From: an uncultured Lacinutrix sp.
Lineage (GTDB): Bacteria > Bacteroidota > Bacteroidia > Flavobacteriales > Flavobacteriaceae
Direction: 5' to 3'
Assembly: GCF_947500325.1 (NCBI RefSeq)
Contig: NZ_CANMRQ010000001.1
Location: forward strand, 374,001-438,000
Length of the DNA: 64,000 nucleotides
The position numbers and the translations under genes are program-made. Positions 55,072 to 63,236 of this stretch are shown here, in pieces. Every line of letters begins with the position of its first letter. Positions within the stretch are counted from its first letter, which is position 1. The notes under the pieces are model-generated. The model searched no databases. It had not been told where the DNA came from and saw only the letters and a program-made list of their open reading frames with translations.

Positions 55072-56916
55072 ATGGAAAATAATATAAACACTATAGACTT
55101 AATAAATGCTTATATAGACAATACGCTTTCTAATGAAGAAAGATTAGCATTTGAAAATAGATTAGAAATAGACACAGAATTAAATACCCTTTATAATGAA
55201 CAATTGGCTATTATAGAAGGTATAAAAAGAGTAGAAATAGGAAAAGAAATACAAGTTGCTAGACAACATTATGTTCGGGGTAAATGGTCTAAATATATTG
55301 GGATTTCTATTGCTATTATTTTAGTTTCTGCCATAATATATAACATTGTTTTTAAAGCTGAAGAACCGCAAATTGTTGAGCCAGTATATAATAACGAGAT
55401 TGAAGTCGTTATAGATTCAATGATAGTTAAAAAAGCTTCCGAGGAGAAAATTGAAACAAAAAATGTTGATGAGCAATCTAAGATTGGCACAACTTTAAAA
55501 GCAGAAGAAATTATTAAATTGGAAGAAGATAAAGCCGAAGTAAAAGAACCTTTTGAAGAGGATAAGACAGAAGTTGTTGAAAAGGAATTAGAAAATATCG
55601 GGGTAATAGAGCCATTAAGTCCAGAGTTAAACTCGTTCTACAATTCAGTAAAAAAAGCACCACAAGTTATAGAAATAAATACAGAAAAACGGTTTACTGT
55701 GACTTGCAAAGAGGGAACAGTACTAACAATTCCTGCAAAGTCTTTTGTTGATTCTAAAACAGGACGATTAGCAAGAGGAACAATTAATCTTGAAGTGACA
55801 GAGTATTATAAATTATCTGATATGTTGTTAGCAAATCTTAGTACAAAATCTGATGATAAACAGTTAGAAACTGGTGGCATGTTGTATATCAACGCCAATA
55901 AAAAAGGTAAAAAGCTAAGGTTAAAACAGGGTAAAAGAATACAAGTAGCTTTTAATAATAGTGATAAAAAGAATATGCAATTATTTTCTGGTGAAGAACA
56001 TAATGATAGTGTTAATTGGAGGCTGCAAGATCAAATAGGTAATACAAAAGAAATTGTAGAAGAAGATGTTGAAGTTTCTTTTGATGTAATACAAGAAGTA
56101 CCAATTTATCCTGGTTGCGAAGATGGTAATAATGATATGAGGCGAAAATGTATGTCTGATAAAATATCAAGTTTTGTATCTGAAAACTTTGATAGATCTA
56201 TTGCTGAAGATTTAAGGTTAACCGGGCTTCAAAAAATTAATATGTTTTTTGAAATAGACAAAGCAGGAGACATAGGTAAAATAGATATTAGTGCTTCAAG
56301 AAAAGAGCTTGGAGAAGAAGCTATTAGAGTTATTGAATCTATGCCAAAACTTAAACCTGGAAAACAAAGAGGGCATTTGGTAAGAACAACATTCTTTTTG
56401 CCTTTTTCAATCGCACTCGAAGGAAAAACGATTAATCAAGCACCGGTTAGTGTTAGAAGTGATAGGAAATTCATTAAAGAATTTGAAAATCGAATGGACT
56501 CAACCAGATCTATTCAAGGAACACGTCCTATAACAAATAACGATATTGAGCGTTATGCTTTTTCAACTTCAAAATTAGGTTGGCTAAATTGTGATCGATT
56601 TGCAAGAACTACGAGCAAGAAAATAAAATATAAATTTAAGCTTAAAGACTCTAAAGGTGCTAGCGTGAAAATGGTTTTTAAATCAATGAGTTCTATTTTG
56701 CCAAGTATAAAACGAAATAGTGATTATGAGTTTGGTTGGGTTCCTAAAGATGAGGAAGTTATTTTAATTGCGATTAAATGGAAAGGCAATAAGCTTTATT
56801 TAGGAAAGAAAACAGCGAATACTAAAATTGTTCAAGATCTAAATTTAAACTTTAAAGAAGTAACTGTCCATGAATTAAAAAAAGAATTAGAGACTTTAGA
56901 TAATGGTTTTAATTAG
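55072..56916 (+). CDS. Membrane anti-sigma-like protein with periplasmic TonB C-terminal domain
   Basis: 614 residues. The N-terminus (1-70) looks like an anti-sigma domain (LINAYIDNTLSNEERLAFENRL). One membrane helix (about 74-93), then an acidic linker (about 95-190). A beta domain (about 200-310) has VLTIPAKSFVDSKTGRLARG. A TonB C-terminal domain (about 341-455) follows: VPIYPGCED, KISSFVSENF, INMFFEIDKAGDIGKI, LGEEAIRVIESMPKLKPGKQ. A final beta region runs to 605. It is adjacent to the ECF sigma gene, so the protein could join sigma control to a TonB-like contact with outer-membrane receptors. Its stop overlaps that of the converging permease gene by 4 bases. Confidence 0.85.
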   Translation: MENNINTIDLINAYIDNTLSNEERLAFENRLEIDTELNTLYNEQLAIIEGIKRVEIGKEIQVARQHYVRGKWSKYIGISIAIILVSAIIYNIVFKAEEPQIVEPVYNNEIEVVIDSMIVKKASEEKIETKNVDEQSKIGTTLKAEEIIKLEEDKAEVKEPFEEDKTEVVEKELENIGVIEPLSPELNSFYNSVKKAPQVIEINTEKRFTVTCKEGTVLTIPAKSFVDSKTGRLARGTINLEVTEYYKLSDMLLANLSTKSDDKQLETGGMLYINANKKGKKLRLKQGKRIQVAFNNSDKKNMQLFSGEEHNDSVNWRLQDQIGNTKEIVEEDVEVSFDVIQEVPIYPGCEDGNNDMRRKCMSDKISSFVSENFDRSIAEDLRLTGLQKINMFFEIDKAGDIGKIDISASRKELGEEAIRVIESMPKLKPGKQRGHLVRTTFFLPFSIALEGKTINQAPVSVRSDRKFIKEFENRMDSTRSIQGTRPITNNDIERYAFSTSKLGWLNCDRFARTTSKKIKYKFKLKDSKGASVKMVFKSMSSILPSIKRNSDYEFGWVPKDEEVILIAIKWKGNKLYLGKKTANTKIVQDLNLNFKEVTVHELKKELETLDNGFN

Positions 56917-58073
56917 CCTCTAAACAAAAAGAAATCATCTTTCATATCTTCTATTTGAGTATCCTCATTTGTAATGATATAGTCAATAGCTTTAGAAGTA
57001 AATGTGTTTCCTTTTTTTGTAAGAGAAACAATATTTTCATCAATCACAATCATATTGTTTTTAAGAGCTAATTCTAATACGGTTTTAGCTCTTACTTTTT
57101 GCCAATTAATATGTTCTCGTAAGTGATTAACATGGCGTTCTTCTTCTTCGTTATGGTTTTTTAGGTGTAATAAAAACGTTAATAAAGAGACTTCGGTACG
57201 TTGTTGCTTTTCTCTATATAAAACAGCAATTACGCCTTTGCTAGGCGCAAATAAATACACTAATAAAAAAATAAGACCTAACATGGTGGTTATTGATCCT
57301 GCAATCGAGGCATCTAGCCAATGCGCAAACCAGTAACCAGAAATAGCACTTAGCACACCAAACCCAATGGCTAGAGATAACATTTTCTTTAAATCTGTAG
57401 TTAGTAAATAGGCTGTCGCAGCTGGAGCAATCATTAAGGCTACTACTAATATTGCGCCTACAGCATCGAAAGCGCCTACGGTTGTAACAGACGCGACACT
57501 CATTAATCCATAATGAATTATAGCAGGCGAAAACCCTAAAGAAGCAGCAAGTCCAGCATCAAAAGTACTTATTTTCAACTCTTTAAAGAATGCAATTAAA
57601 AGACTAATTGTAATTAATAAAATAATACCAATAATCCATAATGCTTTTGGCCCAACATCAATTCCAGAAATTAATAATCTATCAAAAGGAGCAAAAGCTA
57701 ATTCCCCTAATAGAACGGCATCAACATCTAAATGTACATCATTAGCATTTTTAGCAATTAAAATAACTCCAATACTAAACAAGGCAGGAAACACTAAGCC
57801 AATGGCAGTATCTTCTTTTACTAAGCCTGTTTTTTGAATATACTCAACTAATATAACGGTAATAATACCAGTGAAAGCAGCAAAGAGTATTAATAAAGGA
57901 GAGTTGAGGTTATGTGTAATAAAAAAACCAATAACAATACCTGGTAAGATAGAGTGACTAATAGCATCACTTATCATTGCCATTTTTCTAAGTACTAAAA
58001 ACGTCCCCGGAATGGCACAAGCGATGGCAACTAAACTTGCAATAAGTTGTATTTCTATTTGAGCGCTATTCAT
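56913..58073 (-). CDS. troD: Metal ABC transporter permease with C-terminal winged helix (TroD-like)
   Basis: 386 residues counted from ATG 58073, giving MNSAQIEIQLIASLVAIACAI; an ATG at 58115 would add 14 residues inside the upstream gene. Eight or nine membrane helices occupy about 1-275, with SDAISHSILPGIVIG and DAVGAILVVALMIAPAATAYL, typical of Mn/Zn/Fe ABC-3 permeases. About 290-375 is a cytosolic winged-helix-like tail: WQKVRAKTVLELALKNNMIVID, VSLTKKGNTFTSKAI. It overlaps the first permease by 8 bases. The tail recalls the DtxR-type half of chlamydial YtgC-R. Confidence 0.9.
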   Translation of the reverse strand: MNSAQIEIQLIASLVAIACAIPGTFLVLRKMAMISDAISHSILPGIVIGFFITHNLNSPLLILFAAFTGIITVILVEYIQKTGLVKEDTAIGLVFPALFSIGVILIAKNANDVHLDVDAVLLGELAFAPFDRLLISGIDVGPKALWIIGIILLITISLLIAFFKELKISTFDAGLAASLGFSPAIIHYGLMSVASVTTVGAFDAVGAILVVALMIAPAATAYLLTTDLKKMLSLAIGFGVLSAISGYWFAHWLDASIAGSITTMLGLIFLLVYLFAPSKGVIAVLYREKQQRTEVSLLTFLLHLKNHNEEEERHVNHLREHINWQKVRAKTVLELALKNNMIVIDENIVSLTKKGNTFTSKAIDYIITNEDTQIEDMKDDFFLFRG

Positions 58074-59193
58074 CTTCTGTAGTTTGTTTAGTGTACAAAT
58101 TTGCAGCAGTTTCAAAACCGGTTTCGGTTAAACTCCACATATTCCCTTGGAGAGTAACATAATCTTTTTCTACTAATTTTTTTAATGTCTTTCGAGTATA
58201 ACCTTGAAAATTATTTAATAGTTTAATCGCATGCGGATGCGAAATATCTTCATGTGTTTCGGCTATATTATGCATAAATGCTAATGTCTTGTGCAATTGC
58301 AAATCCCGACGATTTCTTATAAAACGAATCTGCTTAAATAATAAACCTCGACTTGGAGAAAATACAAAAGATACGAAAACAAAAACGGAAGCTACTAAAA
58401 CAATAACTGGTCCAGTAGATAAGTTGTTTTGGCTAGCGCTAATAGCGGTTCCAAAAATACCCGAAAACGCTCCAAAAATAGCAGCTAATAATACCATAGT
58501 CGCTAAGCTATTGGTCCATTGCCTTGCAGCTGCAGCTGGTGCTAATAACATAGCGCTCATTAATACAACGCCAACAGTTTGTAAGCCTAAAACAATAGCT
58601 AAAACAATAAACGAAGTAATTAAAACATCTATAAATTTAGTATTAAAACCTAGTGTTTTAGTATAATCGGCATCAAAAAGTAAGAGTTTAAATTCTTTCC
58701 AAAAAAGGAGTAAAACAAATAAACACAAACCAGTTACAATAGCCATTAGCCAAACATCACTTTCTACTAATGTGGCAGCTTGACCAAATAAATACTTGTC
58801 TAAACCAGCTTGATTGGCGTTAGGTTGTTTTTGAATAAAAGTGAGTAATAGCATTCCGAACCCAAAAAATAAGGATAGAATTAAGCCTAAGGCTGTATCA
58901 CTTTTTAAATGTGTTTTAGTTACAATACCACGAATCCAAAATGTTCCAATTAAACCACTAACTAAAGCACCTAATAATAATGTGTTGGTATCTTTTGCAC
59001 CAGTAATTAAAAATGCGATAGCAATTCCTGGTAAAGCGGCATGAGATATTGCGTCTCCTAATAAGCTTTGCTTTCTTAGTACAGCAAAACTACCAAGCAT
59101 ACCTGTAACAGCACCTAAAATAGCTGTTCCTAGTGTGATTGTACGTAATGTGTAATCACTAAAAACTAACTGTATGTATTCTGTAAAGTCGAT
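58066..59193 (-). CDS. troC: Metal ABC transporter permease with C-terminal winged helix (TroC-like); non-ATG start likely
   Basis: The only in-frame ATG (59100) begins MLGSFAVLRKQSLLGDAISH and would cut off the first membrane helix. The frame stays open upstream to a stop at 59206-59208 and encodes FTEYIQLVFSDYTLRTITLG then TAILGAVTG, which matches the expected N-terminus. No ATG, GTG or TTG exists there; ATC at 59193 is the best guess for the start, so the 5' end is uncertain. Body: SLLGDAISHAALPGIAIAF, GVVLMSAMLLAPAAAARQW. The tail (about 275-345 from ATG 59100) is winged-helix-like: GYTRKTLKKLVEKDYVTLQG, MWSLTETGFETA. It pairs with the second permease to form the membrane channel. Confidence 0.85.
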   Translation of the reverse strand: MDFTEYIQLVFSDYTLRTITLGTAILGAVTGMLGSFAVLRKQSLLGDAISHAALPGIAIAFLITGAKDTNTLLLGALVSGLIGTFWIRGIVTKTHLKSDTALGLILSLFFGFGMLLLTFIQKQPNANQAGLDKYLFGQAATLVESDVWLMAIVTGLCLFVLLLFWKEFKLLLFDADYTKTLGFNTKFIDVLITSFIVLAIVLGLQTVGVVLMSAMLLAPAAAARQWTNSLATMVLLAAIFGAFSGIFGTAISASQNNLSTGPVIVLVASVFVFVSFVFSPSRGLLFKQIRFIRNRRDLQLHKTLAFMHNIAETHEDISHPHAIKLLNNFQGYTRKTLKKLVEKDYVTLQGNMWSLTETGFETAANLYTKQTTEDE

Positions 59194-59254
59194 AGTTACT
59201 AGTTTTTAGAGGTTAGTTTAGATTCTTTGTTTCGTTCAGAAATTACATTTCCTG

Positions 59255-59331
59255 TTTTTAAAAAAGTTTCTCGATACAATTTTTTCATTCTTCAAAAATC
59301 ACTCGAAGTGACGTTATTTTTTATTAGAGTA
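59255..59331. repeat. ~77-bp intergenic repeat, copy 1
   Basis: Contains TCTCGATACAATTTTTTCAT and the hairpin TCACTCGAAGTGA. Nearly identical to 60160-60239. It lies between the ATPase gene and the first permease gene. Confidence 0.8.
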
Positions 59332-59360
59332 TGCACTGCAAACTGAATACTGCAAATTTT

Positions 59361-60095
59361 TTATTCCTGTATACTTACTTTATAATTAATACCATAAGTC
59401 TTAGTTAAATTATCATCATTAAAGATGTCTTTAACTGGACCTGTTGCAATCTTTTTTACGTTTAAAAAGGTTACCCAATCAAAATATTCAGGAACAGTTT
59501 GTAAATCATGATGTACTACAATTACTGTTTTACCTGCTTTTCTTAGTTCTTTTAATATATTAATGATTGCAATTTCGGTAGTAGCATCTACACCTTGAAA
59601 AGGTTCATCCATAAAATAGATTGAAGCATTTTGTACTAATGCTCTGGCTAAGAAAATACGTTGTTGTTGCCCGCCAGATAGTTGACTAATTTGCCTTCCT
59701 TTAAAGGCTAGCATACCTACTTTTTCTAAAGCTTCTAAAGCTGCTTTTTTTTCTTTTTGTTTTGGACGTTTAATCCAGCCTAAACTACCATAGGTTCCCA
59801 TCATTACAACATCTAAGGCAGTAGTTGGGAAATCCCAATCCACACTTCCTTTTTGAGGAACATAAGCCACCAGTTGACGTTGTTTTTCATATGGTTTATC
59901 ATATATACTTACGCTACCAGCAATAGGTTTTAAGATCCCTAAAATAGATTTAATAAGTGTTGATTTTCCTGCGCCGTTAGGTCCAACAATAGCCATTAAA
60001 ACACCTTCAGGAATTTCTAAATCGATATCCCAAAGAACAGGTTTGTAGTTATAGGCTACTGTAAGATCATCGACTTTTACGGCTATTTGTTTCAT
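59361..60095 (-). CDS. troB: Metal ABC transporter ATP-binding protein (TroB-like)
   Basis: 244 residues. Walker [10 protein letters not shown], signature LSGGQQQR, Walker B IYFMDEP, H-loop VIVVHHDL. Drives transport through the two permeases downstream. Flanked on both sides by the ~77-bp direct repeat, which separates it from troA (156-base gap) and troC (about 165-base gap), unusual for an otherwise compact operon. Confidence 0.95.
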   Translation of the reverse strand: MKQIAVKVDDLTVAYNYKPVLWDIDLEIPEGVLMAIVGPNGAGKSTLIKSILGILKPIAGSVSIYDKPYEKQRQLVAYVPQKGSVDWDFPTTALDVVMMGTYGSLGWIKRPKQKEKKAALEALEKVGMLAFKGRQISQLSGGQQQRIFLARALVQNASIYFMDEPFQGVDATTEIAIINILKELRKAGKTVIVVHHDLQTVPEYFDWVTFLNVKKIATGPVKDIFNDDNLTKTYGINYKVSIQE

Positions 60096-60159
60096 TAATT
60101 TGTTTTTTTTCGTCAGTTAGAGTGATTCCCAAATTTTTATTAGGAATTATATCGAGGAC

Positions 60160-60239
60160 TTTTTAAAAAATACTTCTCGATACAATTTTTTTCATTCTTC
60201 AAAAATTACTCGAAGTGACGTTATCTTTTATTCAGAGTA
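60160..60239. repeat. ~77-bp intergenic repeat, copy 2
   Basis: Same orientation as copy 1; differs by a few substitutions and short indels (for example TTCTCGATACAATTTTTTTC and ATTACTCGAAGTGACG). It lies between the binding-protein gene and the ATPase gene. Confidence 0.8.
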
Positions 60240-60251
60240 ATTAATGTAAAT

Positions 60252-61160
60252 TTATTTTAAGGCGTTTACAATAGTATTTACATTATACTCAAACATGCCT
60301 ATGTAAGTGCCTTCTACTGTCCCAGCATTTCCAAGAGCATCAGAGTATAATGTGCCACCAATAATTACTTCGTGACCTTTAGACTTTACAGCCGCTTGTA
60401 ATGCTTCAATAGTTCGTTTTGGTACAGAGCTTTCTACAAAAATAGCTTTTACTTTATTTTCTATAATAAAAGCAGCTAATTTTTGAACATCTTGTACTCC
60501 AGCTTCAGTAGCAGTACTTAACCCTTGTAATCCTACAACATTAAAACCATAATTTTTCCCAAAATAATTAAAAGCATCGTGTGCAGTTACTAATATTCGT
60601 TGTGCTTTAGGAAGTGTCTCAATAGTTGTTGCTACCTTAGTTTCTAAAGCATTTAATTTCTCAATAAATAACGTTTCGTTTTTAATAAAGTTTGCTTTAT
60701 TCTCAGGATTTTTTTCAGATAAAACAGTAGTTACTTTTTTAGCAAATTGTTTAAAATAAGCAATGTTAAACCATACATGAGGATCGTAATTTGAGGCAAA
60801 ATAATCTGAACCTATTAATCCAGATTTATCTAATTGATCTGCAAGAGCAATAGGTGATTGGGTTTTCATTTTTTCAAAAACTTCAACTAACTTGCCTTCT
60901 AAATGCAAACCATTATAAAAAATAATATCGGCATTTAATAGTTTAGAAACGTCTCCTTCACTGGCTTTATATAAGTGCGGATCGACACCACTTCCCATTA
61001 AGCCACTAACAGTTACAAAATCGCCACCAATGTTTTTTACTAAATCGGTAATCATTGTAGTGGTTGTTACAATGTTTAGTTTTCCATCTTCTTTTTTTAC
61101 TTCATTTTTACAGCTAAAAATGACCGTTAATATAAGTAGTATAATTATGTTTTTTTTCAT
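60252..61160 (-). CDS. troA: TroA-like metal-binding lipoprotein of the ABC transporter
   Basis: 302 residues. Lipoprotein signal ending VIFSC-KNEV. Metal ligands by family pattern: His in GVDPHLYKAS, His in NYDPHVWFN, His in VTAHDAFNYFGKNYGF, Asp in TLYSDALGNAG. The His-His-His-Asp set and the phrase GLQGLSTATEAGVQDVQ follow Treponema TroA closely rather than PsaA (which has Glu in the third place), so Zn and/or Mn is the likely cargo. It precedes the ATPase gene. Confidence 0.93.
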   Translation of the reverse strand: MKKNIIILLILTVIFSCKNEVKKEDGKLNIVTTTTMITDLVKNIGGDFVTVSGLMGSGVDPHLYKASEGDVSKLLNADIIFYNGLHLEGKLVEVFEKMKTQSPIALADQLDKSGLIGSDYFASNYDPHVWFNIAYFKQFAKKVTTVLSEKNPENKANFIKNETLFIEKLNALETKVATTIETLPKAQRILVTAHDAFNYFGKNYGFNVVGLQGLSTATEAGVQDVQKLAAFIIENKVKAIFVESSVPKRTIEALQAAVKSKGHEVIIGGTLYSDALGNAGTVEGTYIGMFEYNVNTIVNALK

Positions 61161-61201
61161 TGATTTTTTTTTTTTTCATTCCCATAAACACGGAAACCTT
61201 G

Positions 61202-62002
61202 TTATTTAAATACTCTAAAACTTGCTCCTAAACCAAATAGTAAATCTTGACCTTTAGTAATACTTGTACCCGCATAAATATCTAATTGTAGATCATTAGT
61301 AACGAGATAAGTTAATCCTGCATCCCAATAATGGTTGGCTTTATTGTCTTCTGGTAAATCGCCATATAACTCAGCATAAAAACCAAAGGCATCTGTTATA
61401 CTATAGCCATATGCTACTGTGTAAACAGCTGCTGCTTCTGCAGAATCATCTCCCCATTGACCACCAAGGTTGTAGCCAATACTTGATTTTTCGCTCAAAG
61501 TATGAGATAATGAGAATCTAAAATCGATGCCTGTGCTTTCCGGGCGATAATCACTTGATGCAGTAAATATTGGAAAAACATGACCAATAAGTGCTATTTC
61601 TGGCATAGCTCCTTTTTCTTCGGCGATGTCAATTTTTACGCCTAAAAGTAGAGGTGAGAACCCACTAGTGACATCGTCTAAAGTGTTTCCGTTTAATTTA
61701 GTCTGTCCTTCAGTAAAATCCCAACCAACACGTAGCTCCATATTATCGAGAATACCATAACGCACTAAAGTTGTGTTATAAGTATAGTTTTCTGTCTTGA
61801 CTTTATTTTCTTCAAAAGAGTCGTAAATACCTCCTGTTTCTATTTGTAGAACACCTTTACCAACAGTTGAAGATGCTTCAGTTGCATCCGGTCTATCTGT
61901 TACTAAAGCGCTTTGAGTTTCTTCCTCTTGAGCATATGCATTAAAAGTGCCTGCTAAAAGTAAAACTGTTAAAGTTAGTTTGGTGGTTTTAATTAATTTC
62001 AT
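61202..62002 (-). CDS. Outer-membrane beta-barrel protein (MetA-pathway-of-phenol-degradation transporter-like)
   Basis: 266 residues. Signal peptide 1-24 (ending NAYAQ). Alternating beta strands with RPDATEASSTVGKGVLQIETGG, typical of the PF13557-type barrel family, and a C-terminal Phe-containing strand (FGLGASFRVFK). It sits in the metal operon between the regulator and the binding protein, so it may let metal or a metal complex across the outer membrane (inference). Confidence 0.8.
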   Translation of the reverse strand: MKLIKTTKLTLTVLLLAGTFNAYAQEEETQSALVTDRPDATEASSTVGKGVLQIETGGIYDSFEENKVKTENYTYNTTLVRYGILDNMELRVGWDFTEGQTKLNGNTLDDVTSGFSPLLLGVKIDIAEEKGAMPEIALIGHVFPIFTASSDYRPESTGIDFRFSLSHTLSEKSSIGYNLGGQWGDDSAEAAAVYTVAYGYSITDAFGFYAELYGDLPEDNKANHYWDAGLTYLVTNDLQLDIYAGTSITKGQDLLFGLGASFRVFK

Positions 62003-62045
62003 TTGGTAATTCTTATGGTTTTTTAATGTTATTATCTATTAACTG

Positions 62046-62705
62046 TTAGTTTATTTCATCAACATAAATAATATTAGTAAAATCTTGATTTAAAACTATT
62101 GTGTTGTTATTAATTGAAATTTGAGTCATTTTATTACTACTAAATTGCTTTGTGACCAAAATAGTATTACCATATTTTAAGCCGTTTTGAGTGCAAAAGT
62201 CAAAAAATTCTTTATCATCACTCATCAATCTAGAAATTACATATTCTTTATTTTCTATGGTTTTAGATAAGGCTATTGAGGTATTGGTTGTTGTTATTTC
62301 TCCATTCTCATTTGGAATAGGATCTCCATGAGGATCAAACTTTGGATTACCTAGATACTCACTAATTTTATTAGCTAAAAAATTTGAAGTTTCGTGTTCT
62401 AAAAGTTCTGCTTCTCGATGAATATCATGCAGAGACATATCAAAAGTTTTATATAAAAATGCTTCCCATAGTCTATGCTTTCTTACTACATTTAATGCCA
62501 TTTTTTCACCTTTTTTGGTGAGTTTTAAGGCTTTGTACTTTTCATAATGTAATATATCTTTAGTCGCTAATTTTTTAGCCATGTCTGTTGCTGCTGCGTT
62601 AGATATACCAAGTTTTTTGGCAATATTACCTGGCTTGGTGTTATTGCTATCATTATTATTATTTTTATAAATAGCTTTTACAAAATTCTCTATTGCTACA
62701 GACAT
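62046..62705 (-). CDS. DtxR/MntR-family metal-dependent repressor
   Basis: 219 residues. The winged helix (about 1-65) has PGNIAKKLGISNAAATDMAKKL and LKLTKKGEKMAL. The dimerisation/metal region (about 70-140) has HRLWEAFLYKTFDMSLHDIHREAELLEHETS with the family's Cys/His/Glu positions. A FeoA/SH3-like C-terminal domain spans about 150-219. It heads the uptake operon and should sense Mn2+ or Fe2+ and shut the operon off when metal is ample. Confidence 0.93.
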   Translation of the reverse strand: MSVAIENFVKAIYKNNNNDSNNTKPGNIAKKLGISNAAATDMAKKLATKDILHYEKYKALKLTKKGEKMALNVVRKHRLWEAFLYKTFDMSLHDIHREAELLEHETSNFLANKISEYLGNPKFDPHGDPIPNENGEITTTNTSIALSKTIENKEYVISRLMSDDKEFFDFCTQNGLKYGNTILVTKQFSSNKMTQISINNNTIVLNQDFTNIIYVDEIN

Positions 62706-62726
62706 TTACTTGTGCTTTAATTAATT

Positions 62727-62742
62727 TTTAAGTAAGCTTAAA
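62727..62742 (-). promoter_or_regulatory. Candidate DtxR-family operator
   Basis: TTTAAG-TAAG-CTTAAA, a perfect 6-bp inverted repeat with a 4-base spacer, resembling the TTTAGGnnnnCCTAAA pattern of DtxR/MntR sites. It lies 7 bases downstream of the -7 element at 62750-62757, covering the likely transcription start, an ideal repressor position. Confidence 0.6.
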
Positions 62743-62749
62743 TTTTTTT

Positions 62750-62757
62750 CAAATATA
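62750..62757 (-). promoter_or_regulatory. -7 element (TATATTTG) of the metal uptake operon
   Basis: A TAnnTTTG match on the minus strand, 44 bases before the regulator ATG. No clear TTTG -33. Confidence 0.5.
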
Positions 62758-62824
62758 ACTAAAATTTTAAAAAATTATATAGTTTGGTACGATTTAAGCT
62801 ATATTTATAATGTAAATTATTATT

Positions 62825-63235
62825 ATGAAAACAGTATTATTCTTTTTTGCATTAGCAATTTCTACTTTAAGCTATGCACAAGACTCAACTAAAGTAAAGG
62901 TAGAAACTCCCAAAATTGTAAATAAATTACAGTATGGAAAATCGGTTTCTGTAAACGATATAGAAGTTAAATTTGTGGAATTAGTTAGTGATTCTCGTTG
63001 CCCACAAGGTGTGTCTTGTGTTTGGGCTGGTGAAGTTGTTATTTTAGTAGATGTATTAGAAAATGGTAAAAAAATAGATACTAAAAAAATGACTTTTAAT
63101 GCAGTAGGTAAAGCTAATGATATATACATCTCTGATGGCTTAAGTATCTCAGGTGTAAATATCTCTCCTTATCCAGTATATGGTAAAAAGATCGCTCTAG
63201 AAGATTATAAAATGCAATTATATATTAAGAACTAG
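62825..63235 (+). CDS. Exported protein with SRCPxGVxCVWAGEV motif, function unknown
   Basis: 136 residues. Signal peptide 1-18 (ending LSYAQ). The core carries SRCPQGVSCVWAGEV, two Cys likely in a disulfide, a motif found in many Bacteroidota proteins of unknown role, followed by beta strands ending in GKKIALEDYKMQLYIK. It is divergent from the DtxR-type gene and might share its regulation through the operator region. Confidence 0.82.
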   Translation: MKTVLFFFALAISTLSYAQDSTKVKVETPKIVNKLQYGKSVSVNDIEVKFVELVSDSRCPQGVSCVWAGEVVILVDVLENGKKIDTKKMTFNAVGKANDIYISDGLSISGVNISPYPVYGKKIALEDYKMQLYIKN

Positions 63236-63236
63236 C

